Shown: positions 1-5,684 of the stretch, in pieces
How positions within the stretch are numbered: the first letter of the stretch is position 1
Layout: each line of letters begins with the position of its first letter
From: CAZLYX01 sp964563885
Lineage (GTDB): Bacteria; Pseudomonadota; Gammaproteobacteria; Burkholderiales; Neisseriaceae
Assembly (NCBI GenBank): GCA_964563885.1
Contig: CAZLYX010000070.1
Coordinates: 1-5,985 of the forward strand
Length of the DNA: 5,985 nucleotides
Reading direction: 5' to 3'
Notes under the pieces: model-generated
What the model was told of the DNA's origin: nothing
The model's input: the letters and a program-made list of their open reading frames with translations, nothing else
The model's database searches: none
Position numbers and translations under genes: made by a program

Positions 1-696
1 AGAGACAAAATCGCTCTAAACAAACACCCTTTGTTTCTTAACGGCACACTTGAAGTACAAGATGAGGGCAGCCAATTACTCGCCTTGCTAACAGGTGCCA
101 AACGTGGCGAAATTGTTGTCGATTTTTGTGCTGGCGCAGGTGGAAAAACCTTAGCAATTGGCGCTATGATGGCCAACAAAGGCCGCATTTACGCTTTTGA
201 TGTTGCCGAAAAACGACTGGCCAACATGAAGCCAAGAATGACGCGTGCTGGCGTTACCACCATTCATCCACAACGTATCGACAACGAACACGACGCCCGT
301 ATTGATCGCGTGCATGGTAAAGCCGATCGCGTAATTATTGATGCTCCTTGTTCAGGATTAGGCACTTTACGTCGCAACCCTGATTTGAAATACCGTCAAT
401 CACCAGAAACACTAAAAGACTTAATAGAAATTCAAGCTTCTATTTTGCAAGCGTCCGCAGCGTTGGTAAAAAGTGGTGGTCGCTTGGTTTACGCCACTTG
501 TAGCGTGCTACCGCAAGAAAATGAACAGCAAGTAGAACGTTTTTTAGCCAACAATCCTGATTGGATTTTACTCGATTGCGCAACCCTACTAAAGAGCTAT
601 AAAATTAACCTTGATACAGGTGTATACTTGCGCCTGGATTCAGGCGAACACAAAACCGATGGTTTTTTCGCCGCAGTTTTGGAAAAGCAAGCCTAA
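1..696 (+). CDS. RsmB/NOP-family SAM-dependent RNA cytosine-C5 methyltransferase, 3' part (5' end outside window)
   Basis: The frame is open from base 1, so the gene begins upstream; the TTG at 31 is internal and not a credible start. What is visible is the catalytic methyltransferase domain, which transfers a methyl group from S-adenosylmethionine to C5 of a cytosine in RNA, probably rRNA. Counting from the first codon, the SAM-binding motif I, DFCAGAGGKT, is at codons 41-50. Motif IV, DAPCSG, carries Cys117, and motif VI, YATCSV, carries Cys167. In RsmB-type enzymes the motif VI cysteine attacks the base and the motif IV cysteine helps release the product; their 50-residue spacing agrees with E. 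coli RsmB as I remember it. The C-terminal DGFFAAVLEK also fits the family. Motif I reads DFCAGAGG where E. coli RsmB has DLCAAPGG, so this may be a paralogous group and I give no symbol. It ends in tandem TAA stops (694-699). grxD follows 58 bases later, perhaps on the same transcript. Confidence 0.9.
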   Translation, partial: RDKIALNKHPLFLNGTLEVQDEGSQLLALLTGAKRGEIVVDFCAGAGGKTLAIGAMMANKGRIYAFDVAEKRLANMKPRMTRAGVTTIHPQRIDNEHDARIDRVHGKADRVIIDAPCSGLGTLRRNPDLKYRQSPETLKDLIEIQASILQASAALVKSGGRLVYATCSVLPQENEQQVERFLANNPDWILLDCATLLKSYKINLDTGVYLRLDSGEHKTDGFFAAVLEKQA

Positions 697-707
697 TAAA
701 CAATTTT

Positions 708-719
708 TTCAGGTAGCTA
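708..719 (-). repeat. Degenerate DNA uptake sequence (10 of 12 bases)
   Basis: The plus strand reads TTCAGGTAGCTA, against TTCAGGTAGCCT for the reverse complement of the DUS found elsewhere in this window. Only the last two bases differ. It lies between the methyltransferase and grxD, has no inverted partner, and is not followed by a T run, so it is not a terminator. It may be a decayed uptake signal. Confidence 0.5.
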
Positions 720-754
720 ACACTAATAAATCATCTTCAGGAAAAGGAAAAACG

Positions 755-1063
755 ATGGACATTCAAGACCAAATCAAAGAAGTCGTGACCACCAACCGCG
801 TTGTACTGTTTATGAAAGGCACCAAACAATTCCCACAATGTGGCTTTTCTTCACGCTCAGTAGAGCTGCTAAGAGAGTCTGGTTGCACCGATTTTGTTAC
901 GGTAAACGTATTGGAAAACGAAGCTGTTCGCCAGGGTATTAAAGTGTATGCGAACTGGCCAACCATTCCACAATTGTATGTTAATGGTGAGTTTTTAGGT
1001 GGTTCAGACATCATGATAGAAATGCATGAAGCTGGCGAATTGCAAGAAGCATTAAAAGCCTAA
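755..1063 (+). CDS. grxD: Monothiol CGFS glutaredoxin (Grx4 type)
   Basis: This 102-residue cytoplasmic protein belongs to the class II monothiol glutaredoxins, which bind a bridging [2Fe-2S] cluster with glutathione as a dimer and pass clusters to acceptor proteins. The active site CGFS is at residues 29-32, preceded by the family segment FMKGT (19-23). The cis-proline segment WPTIPQLYV is at 68-76 and the glutathione-contacting GGSD at 82-85, all in the expected order. The length is typical of single-domain bacterial GrxD. The ATG at 755 is chosen because AAGGAA (744-749) sits about seven bases upstream and the protein then begins MDIQDQI, as the family does; the frame stays open upstream to an ATG at 611, but that would overlap the preceding gene by 86 bases. 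The isc cluster lies 1.5 kb downstream, in keeping with a shared iron-sulfur role. A DUS-pair terminator follows the stop. Confidence 0.96.
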   Translation: MDIQDQIKEVVTTNRVVLFMKGTKQFPQCGFSSRSVELLRESGCTDFVTVNVLENEAVRQGIKVYANWPTIPQLYVNGEFLGGSDIMIEMHEAGELQEALKA

Positions 1064-1085
1064 TTCAGCACCATAACTATTTTAA

Positions 1086-1097
1086 AGGCTACCTGAA
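1086..1097 (+). repeat. DNA uptake sequence, exact copy AGGCTACCTGAA
   Basis: Exact 12-mer forming the left arm of the grxD/lldD terminator. The CTG core shared by all Neisseriaceae DUS dialects is present. The same word recurs near 1102, 4315 and 5673 in the opposite orientation. Confidence 0.88.
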
Positions 1098-1101
1098 ACG
1101 A

Positions 1102-1113
1102 TTCAGGTAGCCT
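1102..1113 (-). repeat. DNA uptake sequence, exact copy (inverted)
   Basis: The plus strand reads TTCAGGTAGCCT, the exact reverse complement of the copy at 1086-1097. It forms the right arm of the shared terminator, four bases from its partner. Confidence 0.88.
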
Positions 1114-1138
1114 TTTATGCATTATTAGATTTAAATAT

Positions 1139-2296
1139 TTAATAAGTCCCTTTTACCAAAATATCACGGTTTACATTTTGGATATCTCGGTGACCAGTAA
1201 ATGCCATTGAAATTTCCATTTCCCGATAAAGAATTTCTAATACACGAGTAACACCCTCTTCACCATAAGCACCCAAACCATACAAAAATGCACGACCAAT
1301 CATAGTACCGCGAGCGCCTAAAGCCCAAGCTTTCAAAATATCTTGGCCGCTATTAATACCACTGTCGAGCCATACTTCAATATCACTCCCAACTGCACTT
1401 ACCACATCGGGTAAAGCCTTGATGGTTGATTGTGCGCCATCGAGCTGGCGACCACCATGATTAGATACAACAATGGCATCCGCACCACTTTTCACCGCCA
1501 TTTCAGCATCTTCTGGCTCCATAATGCCTTTAATGATAAGCTTTCCACCCCATAAATCTTTGAGCCGCGCCACATCATCCCAGCTTAAACATTGATCAAA
1601 TTGCTCTGCTGTCCATGCAGACAAAGAAGACACATCACTAACATTTTGTGCATGTCCCACAATATTGCCGAATGTACGCCGTTTAGTATTCAGCATTTTC
1701 ATGCACCACTCAGGTTTAACCAGCAGATTAAGTAAATTATAAAACGTGGGCTTTGGAGGTGCAGACAAGCCATTTTTAATATCTTTGTGACGTTGACCTA
1801 AAATTTGTAAATCTGCGGTCAACACTAAAGCTGCGCATTGAGCATTTTGGGCACGTTTAATTAAATTTTTCATAAAATCGTGGTCACGCATAGCATACAA
1901 TTGAAACCAAAAAGGCGCGCTGGTATTTGCAGCCACATCTTCAATCGAACAAATCGACATCGTCGATAACGTAAACGGCACGCCAAATTTTTCTGCTGCC
2001 CTCGCCGCTAAAATCTCACCATCAGCATGTTGCATACCCGTTAGCCCAGTTGGCGCAATCGCCAGCGGCATGCTCACATTTTGCCCAATCATTTTAGTCG
2101 CCAAACTGCGATTTTCCATATTGACTAATACCCGCTGGCGAAATTTAATTAACTCAAAATCAGTACTGTTGGCGTGATAAGTGCTTTCTGTCCAAGAGCC
2201 TGAATCTACATAGTCATAAAACATTTTCGGTACTTTACATCTCGCTACACGGCGTAAATCTTCAATACAGGTTATTTTACTTAAATCGCGTTTCAT
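1139..2296 (-). CDS. lldD: FMN-dependent L-lactate dehydrogenase (alpha-hydroxy acid dehydrogenase family)
   Basis: The 385-residue product oxidises L-lactate to pyruvate using FMN and is expected to pass electrons to the respiratory chain at the inner face of the membrane. The (beta/alpha)8 FMN-binding fold shows the family marks in order: YDYVDSGSW near 27-35, PLAIAPTG at 77-84, FQLYAMRD at 131-138, LTADLQ with Asp162, Arg169 in GQRH, Lys256 in IIKGI, and SNHGGRQLDG at 278-287, with His280 as the catalytic base and Arg283 binding the substrate carboxylate. DSGINSG (311-317) and IGR (333-335) hold the FMN phosphate. No key residue is missing. The start has an AAGG Shine-Dalgarno (plus-strand 2304-2307) seven bases upstream. 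The gene is divergent from iscR and convergent with grxD. Other hydroxy-acid substrates, such as glycolate, cannot be excluded from sequence alone, but lactate is likeliest in this family group. Confidence 0.93.
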   Translation of the reverse strand: MKRDLSKITCIEDLRRVARCKVPKMFYDYVDSGSWTESTYHANSTDFELIKFRQRVLVNMENRSLATKMIGQNVSMPLAIAPTGLTGMQHADGEILAARAAEKFGVPFTLSTMSICSIEDVAANTSAPFWFQLYAMRDHDFMKNLIKRAQNAQCAALVLTADLQILGQRHKDIKNGLSAPPKPTFYNLLNLLVKPEWCMKMLNTKRRTFGNIVGHAQNVSDVSSLSAWTAEQFDQCLSWDDVARLKDLWGGKLIIKGIMEPEDAEMAVKSGADAIVVSNHGGRQLDGAQSTIKALPDVVSAVGSDIEVWLDSGINSGQDILKAWALGARGTMIGRAFLYGLGAYGEEGVTRVLEILYREMEISMAFTGHRDIQNVNRDILVKGTY

Positions 2297-2309
2297 ATCA
2301 TTGCCTTAT

Positions 2310-2324
2310 ATAGAATTATTCTAT
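2310..2324. promoter_or_regulatory. 15-base palindrome just upstream of lldD, possible operator
   Basis: ATAGAAT and ATTCTAT form perfect 7-base arms around a single T, starting 14 bases before the lldD start codon and just outside its Shine-Dalgarno. A dimeric regulator bound here could block lldD transcription. The element is AT-rich, so chance is a real alternative, and no regulator gene lies beside it. I cannot assign it to a known family. Confidence 0.3.
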
Positions 2325-2404
2325 CTCAATCGACCCTTATAATTTATTTTACGTCTTATTTACACAGCAAGCATACCAAGACTTTATTGCAACCTCATCT
2401 CGTT

Positions 2405-2435
2405 ATTATAATGCCCAATCCATATGCCACATCAA
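2405..2435 (-). promoter_or_regulatory. lldD: Candidate lldD promoter (weak)
   Basis: On the minus strand a perfect -10 hexamer TATAAT (plus 2405-2410) has TTGATG (plus 2430-2435) upstream as a possible -35, but with a long 19-base spacer. It would give a leader of roughly 100 bases before lldD. The region is AT-rich, so other -10-like hexamers exist nearer the gene, for example TAGAAT at plus 2318-2323, without a convincing -35. The rest of 2325-2490 shows nothing else I can support. Confidence 0.25.
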
Positions 2436-2497
2436 CAATCTGCTCACCACAATTACTAAAACCAAGTCTAATCAACCACATCACCTCTGTTTAGCTA

Positions 2498-2522
2498 ATA
2501 CTTGACTAATTCACTCAGCTAT
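2498..2522 (+). promoter_or_regulatory. Type 1 IscR operator upstream of iscR
   Basis: This 25-base element fits 24 of 25 positions of the E. coli type 1 IscR consensus as I remember it. The left half is ATACTTGACT and the right half ends CACTCAGCTAT. The single mismatch is C at 2514, where the consensus has G in AGTC. Flanking CTAATA (2495-2500) and TATTAG (2520-2525) extend the dyad to 31 bases. [2Fe-2S]-IscR binds such sites, and the site covers the -35 of the promoter below, so repression of iscR and downstream genes is expected when cluster supply is sufficient. The site is 53 bases before the iscR start. Confidence 0.82.
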
Positions 2523-2530
2523 TAGACAAT
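2502..2530 (+). promoter_or_regulatory. Sigma-70 promoter of the isc operon
   Basis: A -35 TTGACT (2502-2507) and -10 GACAAT (2525-2530) are separated by 17 bases. Each hexamer keeps the main consensus positions (five and four of six). Transcription would begin near 2537, leaving a leader of about 38 bases before iscR. The -35 lies inside the IscR operator, the arrangement known at the E. coli iscR promoter. A TACAAT at 2544-2549 is a rival -10 but lacks a fitting -35. Confidence 0.7.
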
Positions 2531-2574
2531 TACCTCAAGCAAGTACAATTAATAACGATAAAAGGTGTGATCTA

Positions 2575-3027
2575 ATGCGATTAACCACCAAAGGCCGTTT
2601 CGCTGTAACCGCTATGTTGGACTTAGCCATGCACGCTGATCAACATGCAGTAAAACTCAATGCCATCAGTGAGCGACAAAATATATCATTATCGTATTTA
2701 GAACAGCTGTTTTCCAAGCTGCGCAGAGCAGGCTTAGTTGAGAGTATTCGTGGTCCTGGTGGGGGCTATATTCTCGGCAACTCAGGCAGCAATACTAATA
2801 TTGCACAAATCATTGCCGCCGCAGAAGATAGTCTTGATGCCACGCAATGCAGCGGCAAAGCCAACTGCCATAATGGCAGCCCCTGCATTACACATAATTT
2901 ATGGGAAGATCTAAACCATACGATAACCAATTACTTAAGCAAAATAACCTTACAAACAATCATAGATCAGCAACACCATGCTTCCACAGAACAAGCCATT
3001 AGTTTTACATTGACTCATATTCATTAA
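2575..3027 (+). CDS. iscR: Rrf2-family iron-sulfur regulator IscR
   Basis: IscR is a dimeric transcription factor whose [2Fe-2S] cluster reports cluster supply; with cluster it represses the isc operon, and without cluster it acts at other (type 2) sites. The 150-residue product opens with the Rrf2 signature MRLTTKGRFAVTAMLDLA. The winged helix-turn-helix follows, with recognition-helix residues ISLSYLEQLFSKLR (37-50) and the wing VESIRGPGGGY (55-65). The cluster ligands Cys92, Cys98, Cys104 and His107 are all present, at the same residue numbers as in E. coli IscR. The C-terminal tail is slightly shorter than the roughly 162 residues of the E. coli protein and ends His-rich, which should not affect the core. 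The ATG has AAAGGTG at 2561-2567 upstream. It is the first gene of the isc cluster, with iscS 42 bases downstream. Confidence 0.97.
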   Translation: MRLTTKGRFAVTAMLDLAMHADQHAVKLNAISERQNISLSYLEQLFSKLRRAGLVESIRGPGGGYILGNSGSNTNIAQIIAAAEDSLDATQCSGKANCHNGSPCITHNLWEDLNHTITNYLSKITLQTIIDQQHHASTEQAISFTLTHIH

Positions 3028-3069
3028 AAATGATAATTGAACACTACATATAAAAGAAAGACCACGACC

Positions 3070-4284
3070 ATGACTGCGCATAAAACAATTTATCTTGATT
3101 ACGCTGCTACTACTCCAGTAGATCGCCGTGTAGCTGAAAAAATGATTCCATACCTATGTGATCTTTTTGGTAACCCTGCTTCCAACAGCCACAGCTTTGG
3201 CTGGGAAGCAGAAGAAGCTGTAGAAAACGCGCGCTTAGAAGTTGCCAAACTGATCAACGCCGACAGTAAAGAAATTGTATTCACTTCTGGTGCCACAGAG
3301 TCTGACAATCTGGCCATCAAAGGTGCTGCACATTTCTACCAGAGCAAAGGCAAGCACCTTATTACGCTAAAAACCGAACATAAAGCTGTTTTAGACCCCA
3401 TGCGTGAATTGGAACGCGAAGGCTTTGAAGTTACTTATTTAAACGTACAACCTAGCGGCTTAGTCGACATAAATGAGCTAAAAGCTGCCATTCGGCCAGA
3501 TACTATTTTAGTTTCAGTAATGTGGGTGAACAACGAAATAGGTGTAATACAAGACATTGAAGCAATAGGTGAACTATGTCGTGAAAACAAAATTATTTTC
3601 CATGTAGATGCTGCTCAAGCTACTGGCAAGGTTGAAATTGACATGGACAAAGTAAAAGTAGATTTACTGAGTATGTCTGCCCACAAATCCTACGGCCCAA
3701 AAGGTATTGGTGCACTGTATGTACGCCGTAAACCACGTGTGCGCCTTGAAGCACAAATGCATGGCGGTGGTCATGAGCGTGGTTTTCGCAGCGGCACCCT
3801 GGCTAGCCACCAAATTGTTGGCATGGGTGAAGCATACCGCCTTTCACGCGAAGAAATGCAACAAGATCATGAGCATGCTTTGAAACTGCGCAATATTTTC
3901 TTAAAAGGCATTGAAGGCATTGAAGAAGTGTACATAAATGGCGACTTAGATCATCGCGTACCACAAAACTTAAATGTCAGCTTTAACTTCGTAGAAGGCG
4001 AAAGCTTAATTATGGCAGTAAAAGAATTGGCAGTTTCCAGCGGCTCAGCTTGTACTTCTGCTAGTTTGGAACCATCTTATGTATTAAGAGCGCTTGGTCG
4101 CAACGACGAATTGGCTCACAGTTCATTACGCGTCACTTTTGGTCGCATGACAACAGAAGAAGAAGTGAAATTTGCGGCTGAATTGATTAAGTCTAAAATT
4201 GGCAAGTTACGTGAACTATCTCCCTTATGGGAAATGCACTTAGAAGGCATTGATTTAAGCACCGTAGAATGGGCAGCACATTAA
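3070..4284 (+). CDS. iscS: Cysteine desulfurase IscS
   Basis: IscS is a PLP-dependent homodimer that converts cysteine to alanine and holds the sulfur as a persulfide, supplying IscU and also tRNA thiolation and other sulfur acceptors. The ATG at 3070 gives 404 residues, the E. coli IscS length, and the usual N-terminus IYLDYAATTPVD (7-18). The open frame extends to a TTG at 3037, but that would add 11 non-family residues. The PLP lysine is Lys206 in SAHKSYGPKG (203-212), His104 stacks on the cofactor in TEHK, and HVDAAQ is at 178-183. The persulfide cysteine is Cys328 in SSGSACTSAS, a long mobile loop typical of group I enzymes. The C-terminus, SPLWEMHLEGIDL to WAAH, matches the IscU-docking tail of IscS rather than NifS. 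The Shine-Dalgarno is weak (GAAAG near 3056-3060). iscU is 78 bases downstream, beyond a DUS-pair hairpin. Confidence 0.98.
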   Translation: MTAHKTIYLDYAATTPVDRRVAEKMIPYLCDLFGNPASNSHSFGWEAEEAVENARLEVAKLINADSKEIVFTSGATESDNLAIKGAAHFYQSKGKHLITLKTEHKAVLDPMRELEREGFEVTYLNVQPSGLVDINELKAAIRPDTILVSVMWVNNEIGVIQDIEAIGELCRENKIIFHVDAAQATGKVEIDMDKVKVDLLSMSAHKSYGPKGIGALYVRRKPRVRLEAQMHGGGHERGFRSGTLASHQIVGMGEAYRLSREEMQQDHEHALKLRNIFLKGIEGIEEVYINGDLDHRVPQNLNVSFNFVEGESLIMAVKELAVSSGSACTSASLEPSYVLRALGRNDELAHSSLRVTFGRMTTEEEVKFAAELIKSKIGKLRELSPLWEMHLEGIDLSTVEWAAH

Positions 4285-4296
4285 CCCATAGCCTGT

Positions 4297-4326
4297 ACGC
4301 TACCTGAACAAAGTTTCAGGTAGCCT
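4297..4326. repeat. Inverted DUS pair forming a hairpin between iscS and iscU
   Basis: The left copy, ACGCTACCTGAA (4297-4308), has one mismatch to the DUS; the right copy, TTCAGGTAGCCT (4315-4326), is exact in reverse. They form a perfect 10-bp stem (4299-4308 with 4315-4324) and a CAAAGT loop. It looks like a Neisseriaceae DUS terminator, but the bases after it are CAAGAAATC with no T run, so full intrinsic termination is unlikely. Partial termination, RNA processing or 3' end protection of iscRS mRNA are possible. It starts 12 bases after the iscS stop and ends 36 bases before iscU. Confidence 0.8.
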
Positions 4327-4362
4327 CAAGAAATCTAATAATCCAATATAAGGAACACCATC

Positions 4363-4746
4363 ATGGCATATAGCGACAAGGTCATCGACCACTACGAAAA
4401 CCCCCGCAACGTTGGTTCTTTTGATAAAAATGACGACAGTATCGGCACTGGCATGGTGGGCGCACCTGCTTGTGGCGACGTAATGAAACTGCAAATCAAA
4501 GTGAACGAACAAGGCGTTATTGAAGACGCAAAATTCAAAACCTACGGTTGTGGCTCAGCCATTGCATCTTCTAGCTTAATTACCGAGTGGGTAAAAGGTA
4601 AAAGCTTAGATGAAGCCATGGGCATTAAAAACAGTCAAATCGCAGAAGAGCTAGAATTACCACCTGTGAAAGTTCACTGCTCAATCTTGGCAGAAGATGC
4701 CATTAAAGCTGCAGTTAGCGATTACAAAAAGAAAAAAGGCGGCTAA
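4363..4746 (+). CDS. iscU: Iron-sulfur cluster scaffold protein IscU
   Basis: IscU is the cytoplasmic scaffold on which [2Fe-2S] clusters are assembled from iron and IscS-derived sulfur before HscB/HscA-driven transfer. The 127-residue length is typical. The N-terminus, MAYSDKVIDHYENPRNVGSF, is the classic IscU opening. The ligands are all present: Cys37 and Asp39 in GAPACGDVM, Cys63 in YGCGSAIASS, and His105-Cys106 in VHCSILAEDAI. LPPVK at 99-103 is the HscA recognition motif, so this is true IscU and not the SufU or NifU type. Start choice is firm: AAGGA at 4350-4354 lies eight bases upstream. The next gene downstream is not iscA, as usual, but an unrecognised gene after a 79-base gap. Confidence 0.98.
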   Translation: MAYSDKVIDHYENPRNVGSFDKNDDSIGTGMVGAPACGDVMKLQIKVNEQGVIEDAKFKTYGCGSAIASSSLITEWVKGKSLDEAMGIKNSQIAEELELPPVKVHCSILAEDAIKAAVSDYKKKKGG

Positions 4747-4755
4747 GTGTTATTG

Positions 4756-4785
4756 TTGAGTAAGCGTGCTTAAGCAACTTATATT
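4756..4785 (+). promoter_or_regulatory. Possible internal promoter ahead of the unknown gene and iscA
   Basis: In the 79-base gap after iscU, TTGAGT (4756-4761) and TATATT (4780-4785) are spaced by 18 bases, matching four and five of six consensus positions. It could add transcription of the downstream gene and iscA beyond what comes from the isc promoter. AT-rich gaps often give such matches by chance, so this is tentative. An imperfect, small-loop hairpin (TAAGC/GCTTA around 4761-4772) overlaps it. Confidence 0.3.
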
Positions 4786-4825
4786 ACAATAGCAGCTACT
4801 CGACTTACACTTTAAAGGGGCACAG

Positions 4826-5233
4826 ATGGGCTATTACACCCGCCTAGAACTTCAATGGGATAACACCGATAAGCGACACCAGCCTTTTACACTATCTGAT
4901 GCTAATTACGTTATCACACAATGGCTAAATGAACGCAGTTTAAGCAATGATGTATTAATGGATTGGCACACGTTACAAGAAGAGCCGTTTGGATACTGCT
5001 TTAATAGCTTGTCAAAAAACCAACTGATCGAGTTGTTAGAAATAATTGCCAGTGCTTTTCCACACGTACACTTTTACGCGCGCGGCATGGGTGAAGATTT
5101 CACTGATGTTTGGCTGCGTGAATTTGCCAATGGTAAAGTTATAAAATCAATCGGCCCTTTTAAACTAGATAGCGATTCTAACGGCCAACCCCAAAAAATC
5201 GGCTGGCTAAGCAAGCTGTTTAGCCAAAGTTAA
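4826..5233 (+). CDS. Uncharacterised 135-residue protein encoded between iscU and iscA
   Basis: I do not recognise this protein. It is soluble-looking: there is no signal peptide and no membrane segment. It opens MGYYTRLELQW, suggesting an N-terminal beta strand. A likely helix lies near 23-37 (LSDANYVITQWLNER) and another near 62-77 (LSKNQLIELLEIIASA). A predicted strand region, VHFYARGMGEDFTDVWLREF, is at 81-100, and a charged and polar tail ends in GWLSKLFSQS. It has many aromatic residues and a single cysteine (Cys58), so a cysteine-ligated cluster of its own is unlikely. It appears to be a real gene: a strong AAAGGGG Shine-Dalgarno (4814-4820) precedes the ATG, it sits on the operon strand, and iscA starts only 14 bases after its stop, implying cotranscription. 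Its position suggests, but does not show, a link to cluster assembly. The MGYYT opening vaguely recalls small immunity-like hypothetical proteins. Confidence 0.82.
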   Translation: MGYYTRLELQWDNTDKRHQPFTLSDANYVITQWLNERSLSNDVLMDWHTLQEEPFGYCFNSLSKNQLIELLEIIASAFPHVHFYARGMGEDFTDVWLREFANGKVIKSIGPFKLDSDSNGQPQKIGWLSKLFSQS

Positions 5234-5247
5234 TAAAGGAATAAAGT

Positions 5248-5568
5248 ATGATTACCCTAACAGAAAAAGCTGCCAACCATATTCAAAATTTTCTTATTAA
5301 ACGAGGAAAAGGCGAAGGTATTCGTTTGGGTGTAAGAACCAGTGGCTGTTCGGGCATGGCCTACACCTTAGAATTTGTCGACCAAATTCAACCTGAAGAC
5401 ATCGTATTCGAAGGTCACGGCGTGAAAGTCATCACTGATCCTAAAAGCCATCTTTACTTAGACGGAACCCAACTGGATTACACCAAAGAAGGCCTGCAAG
5501 AAGGCTTCAGATTTCAAAACCCCAACGTCACAGATGAATGCGGTTGTGGAGAAAGTTTCCACGTCTAA
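5248..5568 (+). CDS. iscA: A-type iron-sulfur carrier protein IscA
   Basis: IscA binds iron or an iron-sulfur cluster and delivers it to apoproteins, especially [4Fe-4S] targets. The 106-residue product has the A-type fold marks: MITLTEKAANHI at the N-terminus, GIRLGVRTSGCSGMAYTLEF with Cys34 (24-43), and the C-terminal CGCGESF with Cys98 and Cys100. These are the three conserved ligands. The opening and the tail ending GESFHV favour IscA over ErpA or SufA, as does the location in the isc cluster. AAAGGA at 5235-5240 lies seven bases before the ATG. It is closely coupled to the preceding unknown gene (14-base gap) and is followed by an intrinsic terminator. Confidence 0.96.
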   Translation: MITLTEKAANHIQNFLIKRGKGEGIRLGVRTSGCSGMAYTLEFVDQIQPEDIVFEGHGVKVITDPKSHLYLDGTQLDYTKEGLQEGFRFQNPNVTDECGCGESFHV

Positions 5569-5577
5569 ACCCTACAT

Positions 5578-5608
5578 ACCGGAAGCCTAAATGCTTCCGG
5601 TTACTTTT
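5578..5608 (+). terminator. Intrinsic terminator after iscA
   Basis: A perfect 9-bp stem, ACCGGAAGC (5578-5586) with GCTTCCGGT (5593-5601), closes a CTAAAT loop and runs into TTACTTTT (5601-5608). It starts 10 bases after the iscA stop. It is unrelated to the DUS. It should end much of the isc transcript, leaving hscB to readthrough or a promoter of its own. Confidence 0.82.
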
Positions 5609-5672
5609 GGCGCGTTAAAACAAAGTAAAATAAAAACACTGTTACGTGCCAACACATTTCCTCTGTATGTCT

Positions 5673-5684
5673 TTCAGGTAGCCT
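5673..5684 (-). repeat. DNA uptake sequence, exact single copy before hscB
   Basis: The plus strand reads TTCAGGTAGCCT, an exact reverse-orientation DUS with no inverted partner. It ends five bases before the hscB ATG, and its AGGT is the only purine-rich stretch placed where a Shine-Dalgarno could lie (AGG 5676-5678, 11 bases before the start, rather far). Confidence 0.85.

Larger units (their letters stand above)
1084..1116. terminator. Bidirectional intrinsic terminator built from two inverted DUS copies
   Basis: A perfect 14-bp stem (1084-1097 with 1102-1115) closes an ACGA loop and ends in TTTT at 1113-1116. Each arm contains an exact 12-base DUS. It lies in the 75-base gap between the convergent genes grxD and lldD. 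On the minus strand the second arm ends in TTT, so it can serve both genes. Inverted DUS pairs acting as terminators are well known in Neisseria. Confidence 0.9.

Noticed and set aside
611..754. N-terminal extension of grxD to an upstream ATG
   Set aside because: It would overlap the methyltransferase gene by 86 bases, adds 48 non-family residues, and ignores the good Shine-Dalgarno before 755.
763..1014. 83-codon open frame on the minus strand inside grxD
   Set aside because: It is antisense to a complete and well-supported gene, has no recognisable motif, and its composition reflects the grxD codons.
2381..2480. Second IscR site or small RNA gene in the lldD-iscR gap
   Set aside because: GACT words at 2379-2384 and on the minus strand near 2466 lack the paired half-site at the right spacing, and no stable hairpin with a T run is visible.
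3037..3069. Upstream TTG start for iscS
   Set aside because: The extra 11 residues are basic and not seen in IscS, while the ATG at 3070 gives the exact 404-residue family length.
3099..3320. 73-codon open frame on the minus strand inside iscS
   Set aside because: It lies wholly within the conserved iscS coding region with no independent start signal or family resemblance.
4300..4512. 70-codon open frame on the minus strand across the iscS-iscU gap and the iscU start
   Set aside because: It overlaps the DUS hairpin and the conserved iscU N-terminus and looks like chance reading of the complementary strand.
4756..4780. Possible terminator hairpin after iscU
   Set aside because: The arms match at only 8 of 10 positions, the loop is two bases unless pairs are opened, and no T run follows.
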